Notes under the pieces: generated by a model
Seen by the model: only the letters and a program-made list of their open reading frames with translations
Databases searched by the model: none
What the model was told of the DNA's origin: nothing
Part shown: positions 7,480-13,990 of the stretch, in pieces
How the letters are laid out: each line of letters opens with the position of its first letter
Position numbering within the stretch: the first letter of the stretch is position 1
Origin: a virus
Strand: one strand, 5' to 3'
Virus record (IMG/VR): IMGVR_UViG_3300042568_000072
Span: 1-24,843 of that record
Length of the DNA: 24,843 nt
Program-made: the position numbers and the translations under genes

Positions 7480-7808
7480 CTGACTTTCCGACAATCATGT
7501 TTCGCGTTCCCGGCCCATTCAAAATGCCGCGTGGCGGAACCTATGACACAAGAGGCGCTGCCGATCAGGAAGCATTTGACGTATTGACCGCTAAAGGCTG
7601 GTTTCCGTCATATGAAGCTGCTCTAGGCGGTAAGAAGGCCGCCAAGGTTATCGAAGCCGCTGAAGCGTTTGAGGACGCTATCGACGAAGTTTCTGACCCG
7701 ACCCGCGATGAACTGGAATCCAAGGCAAAGGAACTTGGTGTCTCGTTTAATGCGCGAACTTCTGATATGAAGCTTGCCGAGCGCATCGCTGAAAAGCTGG
7801 AGGACTGA
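7476..7808 (+). CDS. HeH/LEM-like domain protein
   Basis: 110 residues. The N-terminal half (MFRVPGPFKMPRGGTYDTRGA, then EAFDVLTAKGWFPSYEAAL) has a pattern common in small phage proteins near head-tail genes. The last 40 residues (PTRDELESKAKELGVSFNARTSD.KLAERIAEKLE) fit the short HeH/LEM-like helix-extended-helix motif, in which RDELE..AKELG, a polar loop and a second helix are typical. Such motifs often bind nucleic acid, but here no target is known. The gene is coupled to the basic protein before it by ATGA, and its stop directly precedes the next ATG. Confidence 0.72.
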   Translation: MTDFPTIMFRVPGPFKMPRGGTYDTRGAADQEAFDVLTAKGWFPSYEAALGGKKAAKVIEAAEAFEDAIDEVSDPTRDELESKAKELGVSFNARTSDMKLAERIAEKLED

Positions 7809-8258
7809 ATGTCGCAGGTAGACACCAATCCCAATAGGACACTGGACGAAGCCTATCGTGAGTTTGGTGTCGAGCGCATTTTGCGTGACAACAGTGCCAC
7901 GCCATTTGTCAGAGACATATTGTTTCCGTTCAAGAATCCAGAAATGCAGCGTCCGCGAGAGCCTATGGCTCAAAAGCTGGAATACATGAACACCGAAAAC
8001 GGATCCATTGTATATCCGCGTCTGATGCTGGACGAAACAGGACAGTTGCGAGATTACGGGCAGAGCGCATTTGATGAGGCTTTGCGGCGTCGGAACATTG
8101 TACGATTTGAAACGCCTGAAATGGCGGAAAAGTTCGCGCAATTATATCCGCGATATTGGAGCCAGATCGGATTCAATCCAAACGAAATGCAAGAAGAACA
8201 ACGGCCAGAGGGTATGTCACCTGCCGCGATGTATCTTATGCAGCATTCTGGAAGGTAG
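7809..8258 (+). CDS. Conserved unknown protein with internal-virion-type segment
   Basis: 149 residues. The N-terminus is charged (NRTLDEAYREFGVERILRD). The middle, ENGSIVYPRLMLDETGQLRD, followed by AFDEALRRRNIVRFETPEMAEKFAQLY, resembles a module seen in phage internal virion and peptidase-linked proteins: P-hydrophobic strand, acidic turn, helix with A, then F.TPEEA..FA. That likeness is from memory and pattern only. No signal peptide or membrane segment is present. The ATG lies right after the previous stop. A virion role is likely from its place before the gp4 adaptor gene. Confidence 0.7.
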   Translation: MSQVDTNPNRTLDEAYREFGVERILRDNSATPFVRDILFPFKNPEMQRPREPMAQKLEYMNTENGSIVYPRLMLDETGQLRDYGQSAFDEALRRRNIVRFETPEMAEKFAQLYPRYWSQIGFNPNEMQEEQRPEGMSPAAMYLMQHSGR

Positions 8259-8260
8259 TC

Positions 8261-8740
8261 ATGGGATACACGAAAAGACAATTCGTGACTGCGGCCTTTG
8301 AGGAAATAGGGCTAGCAGATTACGTCTTCGATCTCTCGCCTGAACAGCTTGAGGGCGCTCTCCGACGCTTGGACGCCATGATGATGGAATGGAACGCGCA
8401 AGGCGTTCGTCTTGGCTATGCCGTTGCAAGCAGTCCGCAAGACAGCGATCTGGACACAGAGACCAACACGCCTGACAGTGCATGGGAAGCGGTTATCACT
8501 AACCTCGCTATCCGCATTGCCCCAGGCTACGGCAAGACCGTTTCGCCCGACACAAAAGTCATGGCAAAGAATGCCTATAACATTCTCTTGCAACGCGCTG
8601 CATTCCCGCTTGAGAAACAATTGCCTGAAACCATGCCGATTGGTCAGGGTAACAAGCCGTGGCGCTGGGACAATCCTTACGTCTATCCGCCTGTCGATCC
8701 CGTGGATGCTGGGCCGGATGGCCCTATTGAATGGAGTTAA
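8261..8740 (+). CDS. Tail accessory factor / head-completion adaptor, P22 gp4-like
   Basis: 159 residues from the ATG at 8261. The frame is open further upstream, but that part lies inside the previous gene, and this ATG sits 2 bases after the TAG of its neighbour. The pattern matches P22 gp4 (166 residues): TKRQFVTAAFEEIGLA, LRRLDAMMMEWNAQGVRLGY (gp4 has DLEAMMAEWYQDGI), NLAIRIAPGYGK (gp4 has NLACRIAPDYAL), then a lysine-rich helix and MPIGQGNKPWRW (gp4 has MPTGSGN). Twelve copies of gp4 bind under the portal and start tail assembly. Order coat, gp4, gp10 is as in P22, with extra genes between. Ribosome site probably GGAAGG at 8250-8255. Confidence 0.88.
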   Translation: MGYTKRQFVTAAFEEIGLADYVFDLSPEQLEGALRRLDAMMMEWNAQGVRLGYAVASSPQDSDLDTETNTPDSAWEAVITNLAIRIAPGYGKTVSPDTKVMAKNAYNILLQRAAFPLEKQLPETMPIGQGNKPWRWDNPYVYPPVDPVDAGPDGPIEWS

Positions 8741-8743
8741 TCA

Positions 8744-9070
8744 ATGCCGACTATTAACCAGCTTCCGCTGATCACGCAGGTCTCAGGCGGTAACAATGTC
8801 GTTCTGTGGGTTCCCGATCAGGGTGATAGCCGCCGCGCATCAATCACCACGCTGATTGAATATATCCAAGCCAACATGGATGGCGTTGTTTGCACTTCGG
8901 TTCAGACCACGCCTTCGACCTTTGCGCAGCTTCCTAACGCTGTCGGCCTGACTGGTGGTCGTGCATTCATCACTGATGGCAGCACAGCGACTTTCGGCGC
9001 AACCGTTGCTGGTGGCGGTGCAAACAAGGTTCCCGTTTATAGCGATGGCGCTGTCTGGAAAGTCGGCTAA
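8744..9070 (+). CDS. Small conserved phage structural-type protein
   Basis: 108 residues beginning MPTINQLPLITQVSGGNNVV, then GDSRRASITTLIEYIQ, and ending GGGANKVPVYSDGAVWKVG. This pattern is common in short podovirus proteins and at the N-termini of some tail fibre proteins. The GDSRRAS...L..YIQ segment reads like an attachment module, and the Gly-rich end like a fibre or decoration tip. GGAG at 8733-8736 is the ribosome site, overlapping the end of the gp4-like gene. Role in the tail is an inference from position. Confidence 0.75.
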   Translation: MPTINQLPLITQVSGGNNVVLWVPDQGDSRRASITTLIEYIQANMDGVVCTSVQTTPSTFAQLPNAVGLTGGRAFITDGSTATFGATVAGGGANKVPVYSDGAVWKVG

Positions 9071-9472
9071 TTGAAAAAAGATAGCCGCCTCGCCCGTGCT
9101 GGTGTTTCGGCTTTCAATAAGCCCAAGCGCACGCCTGACCATCCGAAGAAGTCGCATATCGTTGTCGCCAAAGAAGGTGATACGATTAAGACGATCCGAT
9201 TTGGTGAGCAGGGCGCGAAGACTGCTGGCAAGCCCAAGAAGGGTGAGTCTGAAGCTATGAAAAAGAAGCGCGCATCTTTTAAGGCTCGGCACGCAAAGAA
9301 CATCGCTAAAGGCAAGATGAGCGCGGCCTTCTGGGCTGACAAGATTAAATGGACAATAGTTCCAATTGGTATTAGCATTATGACTCTACAAGGAGTGTCA
9401 AATGCCAAATTTCAATCTGAGAATATCAGTCACTTGTCCGCGCTGCCTCAATCAGAGAGAGGCCCGTGGTGA
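9071..9472 (+). CDS. Small basic phage protein with a replaced C-terminus
   Basis: 133 residues from a TTG directly after the previous stop; GGAAAG at 9057-9062 is the ribosome site. Residues 1-94 (KKDSRLARAGVSAFNKPKRT, then RHAKNIAKGKMSAAFWADKIKW) match a short lysine-rich phage protein I know from other podoviruses, which ends a few residues after the ADKxKW motif. Here the frame continues for 39 more residues that are unlike that family and are encoded by the leader and first 71 bases of the HNH gene. The natural end was probably lost when the HNH gene inserted near 9352. The core seems intact. Function is unknown; its charge would suit DNA or membrane contact. Confidence 0.72.
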   Translation: MKKDSRLARAGVSAFNKPKRTPDHPKKSHIVVAKEGDTIKTIRFGEQGAKTAGKPKKGESEAMKKKRASFKARHAKNIAKGKMSAAFWADKIKWTIVPIGISIMTLQGVSNAKFQSENISHLSALPQSERGPW

Positions 9473-9851
9473 TGTTGTCCGCAGAGCACAAAGGGAAGGG
9501 CGCGAATTATTTTGTAAGCCGTGCAGGAATCAGGACAGGTTTGCCAACAAGTCACATCCTCGAAAAGGATCTGGAATTAAAAATGATCCAGATCGCCTTC
9601 CGGCTTATAAAAGCTATTCAAGGGCTAAAAGGCGCTGCAAAGAAGGTCGAGCCCATCACCCAGCTTATGAGAATGTTGAATTCAAATTCAAAAGCTTTGA
9701 TGAATTTTACGATGCACTTGGCCCTCGCCCAGAAGGATGTTCAGTTGATCGAATTGACCCTCTGGGGCATTACGAGCCGGGCAATGTCAGATGGGCAACT
9801 GTGCTTGAACAGGCAGCCAACCGTTTGCCGAAGAATTATTGGATAAGATAA
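9402..9851 (+). CDS. HNH-type endonuclease, free-standing homing type
   Basis: 149 residues. C12-x2-C15 and C38-x2-C41 form a zinc-ribbon-like pair. The second half has the signature of phage HNH-like nucleases: AYKSYSRAKRRCKEG, then SFDEFYDALGPRPEG, SVDRIDPLGHYEPGNVRWAT and EQAANR (residues about 69-141). Proteins of this group cut DNA and are often selfish genes that copy themselves into related phages. AAGGAG at 9390-9395 is an excellent ribosome site. The start lies inside the tail end of the previous ORF, and the stop is one base before the gp10 ATG. No intron is seen around it. Whether the enzyme is active cannot be told from sequence. Confidence 0.88.
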   Translation: MPNFNLRISVTCPRCLNQREARGDVVRRAQREGRELFCKPCRNQDRFANKSHPRKGSGIKNDPDRLPAYKSYSRAKRRCKEGRAHHPAYENVEFKFKSFDEFYDALGPRPEGCSVDRIDPLGHYEPGNVRWATVLEQAANRLPKNYWIR

Positions 9852-9852
9852 G

Positions 9853-11265
9853 ATGGTTCAGATTCCAATCATCAACGGCATCTTTACGGATAGCGGGCCT
9901 GACTTTCGCACGTCATATCCTATAAACTTCATCCCTGTTCCCAAAACTAATGGGATCAGCGAAGGCTTTCTGCGTCCCGCTGATGGATTGATTGCTAATG
10001 GCACAGGCCCTGGCGTTGATCGCGGCGGAATCAATTGGCGCGGCGTTTGCTATCGGGTGATGGGTTCCAAGTTGGTCACTGTCGGTTCCACTGGCACGAT
10101 CACGATCCTTGGAGATGTTGGCGACGATGGCGATCTAGTAACGCTTGATTACGACTTTGACCTTTTGGGTATAGCATCAAACGGCAATCTGTTTTTCTGG
10201 AATCCAGCAACCTCAACGCTATCGCAGAACACCGACCCTGATCTCGGCACTGTCTTAGACACGGTATGGGTCGATGGTTATTGGATGACCACGGACGGCG
10301 AGTTTCTGGTTGTCACGGATCTCGGAAACCCGCTGGCAGTCAATCCGCTTAAGTACGGATCATCTGAAGTTGATCCCGATCCAGTTGTTGCATTGCTCAA
10401 GCTACGCAATGAGATTTACGCGCTGAACCGTCACACCATCGAAGTGTTCGATAACGTTGGCGGCGATCTATTCCCGTTCCAGCGCATCGAGGGCGCACAG
10501 ATCGAAAAGGGCGTCATTGGCACCCACGGCTGTTGCGTTTATATGGAGAACATTGCGTTCCTCGGCAGCGGTTTTAACGAGGCCCCAGGAATCTATGTCG
10601 GCGCGAATTCGCAGACGCAGAAGATCAGCACGCAAGAAATTGATATGCTGCTTCTGGATTATACCGAAGCGCAATTGGCAAGCGTGAAACTGGAATCCCG
10701 CAACGATAAATCGCACCAACATCTTTATGTTCACCTTCCCAACAAGACGTTGGTCTATGACGCATCGGCAAGCCAAGATCTCGGCCAGCCCGTCTGGTTC
10801 ATCCTGACTAGCAGCCTTGTTGACTTCAGCCAGTATCGCGCACGCAATCTGGTCTGGTGTTATGACAAATGGCTGGTTGGCGATCCAGCAAGCAACAACG
10901 TCGGTTACATGACGCAGGATATTTCCTCGCACTATGGGGTAAAAGTGCGCTGGGAATTTTCAACGACCATTCTGTACAATGAAGGGCGCGGCGCGATCAT
11001 AACGAACCTTGAACTGGTCGGCTTGACTGGATCGGCTGCATATGGTCTCGATCCAACAATCAACACGTCCTATTCCACTGATGGGCAGACGTGGAGCCAG
11101 CAGAAGTTCATCAAAGCTGGCAAGCAGGGACAGCGTGCAAAGCGTCTTGTGTGGTTCCAGCAGGGATGGATGCGTAATTGGCGCATACAACGCTTTCAGG
11201 GCAATTCTGACGCGCATATGTCTTTTGCTAGGCTAGAGGCCCAGATCGAGGGATTGGCGTTCTAA
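9853..11265 (+). CDS. DNA-stabilisation / tail hub protein, P22 gp10-like
   Basis: 470 residues, against 472 in P22 gp10. Matches along the length include SYPINFIPVPKTNGISEGFLRP (gp10: DYLPVNMLATPKEILNSSGYLRS), CYRVMGSKL, VALLKLRNEIYALNRHTIEVF, EKGVIGTHGCCVYMENIAFL, LYVHLPNKTLVYDASASQ (gp10: LIIHLPRHVLVYDASSSQ) and KRLVWFQQGWMRNWRIQRF. The protein would form the hexameric hub under the gp4 ring that closes the portal channel and holds packaged DNA. It is mostly beta strands, as in the family. It follows the HNH gene by one base, and its stop overlaps the next start (TAATG). Confidence 0.92.
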   Translation: MVQIPIINGIFTDSGPDFRTSYPINFIPVPKTNGISEGFLRPADGLIANGTGPGVDRGGINWRGVCYRVMGSKLVTVGSTGTITILGDVGDDGDLVTLDYDFDLLGIASNGNLFFWNPATSTLSQNTDPDLGTVLDTVWVDGYWMTTDGEFLVVTDLGNPLAVNPLKYGSSEVDPDPVVALLKLRNEIYALNRHTIEVFDNVGGDLFPFQRIEGAQIEKGVIGTHGCCVYMENIAFLGSGFNEAPGIYVGANSQTQKISTQEIDMLLLDYTEAQLASVKLESRNDKSHQHLYVHLPNKTLVYDASASQDLGQPVWFILTSSLVDFSQYRARNLVWCYDKWLVGDPASNNVGYMTQDISSHYGVKVRWEFSTTILYNEGRGAIITNLELVGLTGSAAYGLDPTINTSYSTDGQTWSQQKFIKAGKQGQRAKRLVWFQQGWMRNWRIQRFQGNSDAHMSFARLEAQIEGLAF

Positions 11266-12044
11266 TGGCTACGCCGTTCCGCCTTAATCTGACACGCGAT
11301 CAGCTTGCTATGTTCCTTCAGGATCATGAGCAGATCAAGCAGTTCGAAAAGCTGTTTCAGATTGTCGACACCATCAATACGGTAACGCTTGATGACGTGA
11401 GCGTTTCGGCTGGTAATGCTGGTGCATCTGCGAACGAAGCGTTAAGCCAGGTTGAAGCTCTGCAAAGCCTTGTGCAACTTTTGGCCTATGCACCTGAAGC
11501 GCCGACGCAAAGCGACATAGCTGCACTGCAAGACCAGATCACCGGCTTGCAGCAACAGCCGCCGCCTAAAGAGTTTCGCACACCGCGCTTCGGATCGTTC
11601 TATGATACGACAACGCAGACGGCAGCGGCAATCAATACCGCTTATGCAATGACGATAAACACAACCGATCTTTCTCAGGGTGTGTACATCGGATCTCCAA
11701 CTTCGCGCATCTATGTAGATCGCCCTAATGTTTATAATGTGCAATTCTCTGCACAGTTGGACAAGACCACAGGCGGCGTTGGGCTGGTCTGGATTTGGCT
11801 TCGCAAGAATGGTGTCAACGTTCCCGACAGTACTGGATTTGTTCGCCTCCAAGGTAATAACGCAGAATTGTTGGCTGCATGGAATTATCTAGTCCAGCTT
11901 AACGCAGGCGACTATATTGAATTAATGTGGGAAGTTGATGATACTTCCGTTCAGATATTGTATGAAGCCGCAACAGCCGTGCATCCGGCAACTCCGTCTG
12001 TAATTGTGACGGTGAGCGATAACATCAGTTCAATGGAGGTCTAA
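11265..12044 (+). CDS. Tail needle-position protein with C-terminal jelly-roll
   Basis: 259 residues, coupled to gp10 by TAATG. This is where P22 has gene 26, the needle that plugs the hub. Residues 1-40 are a charged helix (LTRDQLAMFLQDHEQIKQFE). Residues 45-100 are heptad-like (NEALSQVEALQSLVQLL, SDIAALQDQITGLQQQ) and could form a trimeric coiled coil. Residues 115-255 are a beta domain (IYVDRPNVYNVQFSAQLDKT, VWIWLRKNGVNVPDS, LNAGDYIELMWEVDD) with the pattern of TNF-like or C1q-like jelly-rolls common in phage virions. Sf6-type needles also end in such a knob. The needle role is inferred from order and architecture. A head or tail fibre is the alternative. Confidence 0.68.
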   Translation: MATPFRLNLTRDQLAMFLQDHEQIKQFEKLFQIVDTINTVTLDDVSVSAGNAGASANEALSQVEALQSLVQLLAYAPEAPTQSDIAALQDQITGLQQQPPPKEFRTPRFGSFYDTTTQTAAAINTAYAMTINTTDLSQGVYIGSPTSRIYVDRPNVYNVQFSAQLDKTTGGVGLVWIWLRKNGVNVPDSTGFVRLQGNNAELLAAWNYLVQLNAGDYIELMWEVDDTSVQILYEAATAVHPATPSVIVTVSDNISSMEV

Positions 12045-12045
12045 C

Positions 12046-12381
12046 ATGGCTGTTCTTACAAGGGTTTTGATTTCGGCTAAAACAGCCGAGGCAACGCAGA
12101 CAACGCAATACACCGCGACGAACGTGACCACGATCATCGACAAGTTCACTGCGACCAATTACGACACGGTTGCACGCACGATCAGCGTTAACCTTGTGGC
12201 TTTGTCTGGCAGCGCAGGAAATGATAACCTGATCGTCAAGACCAAGACGCTTCAGCCGTCCGAGACATATACCTTCCCCGAATTGGTCGGCCAGGTTCTT
12301 GCAAACGGCAATTTCATTTCAACGATTGCCAGCACTGGCACGTCAATCAACATTCGCGCATCTGGCAGGGAGATCGCATAA
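12046..12381 (+). CDS. Small conserved phage virion-type protein
   Basis: 111 residues: VLISAKTAEATQTTQYTATN, IDKFTATNYDTVARTISVNL, then LQPSETYTFPELVGQVLANG and INIRASGREIA. This beta-sandwich-like pattern (an I..F..TN....RT..V.L strand, then PE.VGQVL..G) is widespread in tailed phages among tail and fibre genes, without a known function. GGAGGT at 12035-12040 is a strong ribosome site. The stop overlaps the next ATG. It probably accompanies the preceding jelly-roll protein in the virion, but this is a guess from co-location. Confidence 0.72.
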   Translation: MAVLTRVLISAKTAEATQTTQYTATNVTTIIDKFTATNYDTVARTISVNLVALSGSAGNDNLIVKTKTLQPSETYTFPELVGQVLANGNFISTIASTGTSINIRASGREIA

Positions 12382-12782
12382 TGAAGAAGCCCATGATCAT
12401 GATCGAAGGCTTTGCTGGTCTGCGTGAAAGCGAACCGTTCATCACTGCCTCGCAGAATAAGAAGAACACGCAAGTCGTGATCGACGATTGGATGCTCGGC
12501 CCTGAAAAGCCCAGCAACGAGCGCGGTGCAAACCCTGAATACTGGCGTTCGCTTGGCAAGGCCATGCAGTGCGATGAGACTGAAGCCCGTCGCCGCCGCT
12601 GCTCCAATTGCGAATATTACGACAACTCAACCATGACACAGGCCAAGATGGAACGTATCCCCTGGAACCAGTGGGACGTTGAGGCTGGCTTTCGCGGCTA
12701 TTGCCATAAGTTTGAATTCATCTGCCACGATCTTCGTTCTTGTCAAGCATGGGAAGAGCGAGAATTTGAATTCGAAGATTGA
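12381..12782 (+). CDS. Cysteine-cluster conserved phage protein
   Basis: 133 residues. C74-x2-C77, C108, C115 and C121 (RRRCSNCEYYDN, GYCHKFEFICHDLRSCQAWE) with H109 and H116 nearby form a likely metal-binding or iron-sulfur-like cluster. C64 is an extra cysteine. This C-terminal pattern is shared by small proteins of many podoviruses of unknown role. The N-terminal part has no recognisable motif. There is no signal peptide, so the cysteines are probably in a reducing compartment and bind metal rather than form disulfides. TAATG overlap couples it to the gene before. After it comes a real gap with a promoter-like site. Confidence 0.74.
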   Translation: MKKPMIMIEGFAGLRESEPFITASQNKKNTQVVIDDWMLGPEKPSNERGANPEYWRSLGKAMQCDETEARRRRCSNCEYYDNSTMTQAKMERIPWNQWDVEAGFRGYCHKFEFICHDLRSCQAWEEREFEFED

Positions 12783-12794
12783 CTGTGTTATGGT
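12766..12794 (+). promoter_or_regulatory. Candidate sigma70-type promoter
   Basis: TTGAAT at 12766-12771 is followed after 17 bases by TATGGT at 12789-12794, with TG at 12786-12787 giving an extended -10. It sits at the end of the cysteine-cluster gene, just before the only gap (64 bases) between the gp10 group and the ejection group. It would supply extra transcript for the ejection genes. Consensus match is moderate, so this is a candidate only. Confidence 0.35.
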
Positions 12795-12796
12795 TC

Positions 12797-12828
12797 AGCC
12801 ACCGAGCGTTACTGAGCAGCCGGTGGCT
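12797..12828 (+). other. Hairpin in the leader of the 153-residue gene
   Basis: AGCCACCG at 12797-12804 pairs perfectly with CGGTGGCT at 12821-12828 around a 16-base loop. A short TTTT run follows only 12 bases later (12841-12844), overlapping the ribosome-site region, so it is not a convincing terminator. It would form in the 5' leader of any transcript from the site at 12766-12794 and might tune start or stability. Confidence 0.5.
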
Positions 12829-12846
12829 CACCTTCAAGGGTTTTGA

Positions 12847-13308
12847 ATGACGCAGGATGGCTCCCCCAAATACTGGCTTAGGCGGAACTTTACCGAGACA
12901 CTCAGTCTTTCGGATGAAGCCTCCGACTGGCTGATTGCGCTTTGGGAAGTCATTCAGTTATTTGATGATATTGCAGACGGCACTTCGATAGATCGAGATG
13001 ATCTTGACGGCGCAATCTGGAACGCACTGGTCGGCCTTCCTGCAAATGGTTTCTATCAAAGAAACGCGCACATGCTCATCCCACTGATGGGCGTTGCTGT
13101 TTTGAAATGGAAAGCCTCTGACGTTGTTGAGCGTGAAGGCGAGGCTTGTGCCACCAGCTTCGTTTGGCGTGCTGGCTATTATGATATGGTTCTAGCCGCT
13201 GTGCAGATCGAGCATGGCGTGCAGGCCGCGATGGATATTGGTTGCGTTGTTCTGAAGCTATATGGCGAAAGCCTCGAAGATTATATGAAGGAAATGTCTG
13301 ATGCCTGA
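12847..13308 (+). CDS. Conserved podovirus protein of unknown function
   Basis: 153 residues. The pattern IALWEVIQLFDDIADG, DLDGAIWNALVGLPANGFY, LIPLMGVAVLKWKASD, REGEACATSFVWRAGYYDMVL and VLKLYGESLEDYM is shared with unannotated proteins found in many podoviruses just before the ejection genes. It is largely helical with several buried hydrophobic stretches, but none is long enough to be a clear membrane anchor. It has no catalytic motif. The weak ribosome site is AAGGG at 12836-12840. Its 3' end overlaps the next gene by 8 bases. Given its place it may help in ejection-protein recruitment, but there is no direct evidence. Confidence 0.75.
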   Translation: MTQDGSPKYWLRRNFTETLSLSDEASDWLIALWEVIQLFDDIADGTSIDRDDLDGAIWNALVGLPANGFYQRNAHMLIPLMGVAVLKWKASDVVEREGEACATSFVWRAGYYDMVLAAVQIEHGVQAAMDIGCVVLKLYGESLEDYMKEMSDA

Positions 13309-13990
13309 TCCAGTTACCGGCGTAATGGCTGCATCCAGTGTCGGTTCGGCTGCAATCGGATCGAGTGCTTCAAAAAGGGCTGGGCGACAGCAGGTGCAGG
13401 CCGCAGAGGCTGGCGCTGCTGAACAGCGTTTGGCCCGTGAAGAACTTCGCAGGTTGCTTGAGCCTTATGTTTCTGCTGGCACGCCTGCGCTTCAATCTAT
13501 GATGGGCGCGGTTGGATTGCGCGGCCCTGAAGAACAGGCTGCATTCGTTGCACAGCAAGAACAAAGCCCGATCTTTCAGGCATTGGCCCGTCAGGGTGAA
13601 GAAGCCATGCTCCAGCAAGCATCTGCTACTGGCGGACTTCGCGGCGGCAATATCCAAGGGGCATTGGCCCAGTTTCGACCCAGCCTTCTGAATCAATTCC
13701 TAAACCAGCAATATGAACGCCTAGGTGGATTGACGCAGCTTGGACAGCAATCCGCTGCTGGTGTTGGCGCTAGTGGATTAACCAGCGCAACAAACATTGC
13801 AGAATTGCTTGGTCAGGGTGGTGCTGCACGCGCTGGTGCTACTTTGGGATCAGCGCAGGCTTTTGGTCAGGGGCTTAGTAATCTCGCAACAATTGGCGGA
13901 ATGGCCTTTGGTCGCCAGCCCCCAAGCAACCTTGGCCGATTGACACCCGCCGCAGATGCTTTGATCGCCGCAAATCCGAGTATTTTCTAA
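13301..13990 (+). CDS. DNA ejection (injection) protein, P22 gp7-like
   Basis: 229 residues: an N-terminal Ala/Ser-rich stretch (VMAASSVGSAAIGSSASKRA), a charged helix with EEL.R.LEPY at about 46-60, ATGGLRGGNIQGALAQFRPS at about 108-127, QYERLGGLTQLGQQSAAGVG, and an Ala/Gly-rich end. This composition and the ATGGLRGGN...ALAQF.P.LL.Q motif are typical of phage DNA transfer proteins in the gp7 slot. These are packed inside the head and expelled into the host to help DNA cross the envelope. It overlaps the previous gene by 8 bases and the next by TAATG. The match to gp7 is by type and place more than by close identity. Confidence 0.68.
   Translation: MPDPVTGVMAASSVGSAAIGSSASKRAGRQQVQAAEAGAAEQRLAREELRRLLEPYVSAGTPALQSMMGAVGLRGPEEQAAFVAQQEQSPIFQALARQGEEAMLQQASATGGLRGGNIQGALAQFRPSLLNQFLNQQYERLGGLTQLGQQSAAGVGASGLTSATNIAELLGQGGAARAGATLGSAQAFGQGLSNLATIGGMAFGRQPPSNLGRLTPAADALIAANPSIF

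Noticed and set aside
8156-8260. N-terminal extension of the gp4-like gene
   Set aside because: It lies inside the previous gene in another frame. Similarity to gp4 starts only after the ATG at 8261.
9466-9846. 126-codon ORF on the plus strand within the HNH gene
   Set aside because: The other frame carries the full HNH signature and zinc cysteines. This frame has no recognisable motif and starts inside both neighbours.
9353-9852. Group I intron carrying the HNH gene
   Set aside because: The flanking genes are complete or nearly so on each side, the noncoding part is only about 50 bases, and no intron core is visible.
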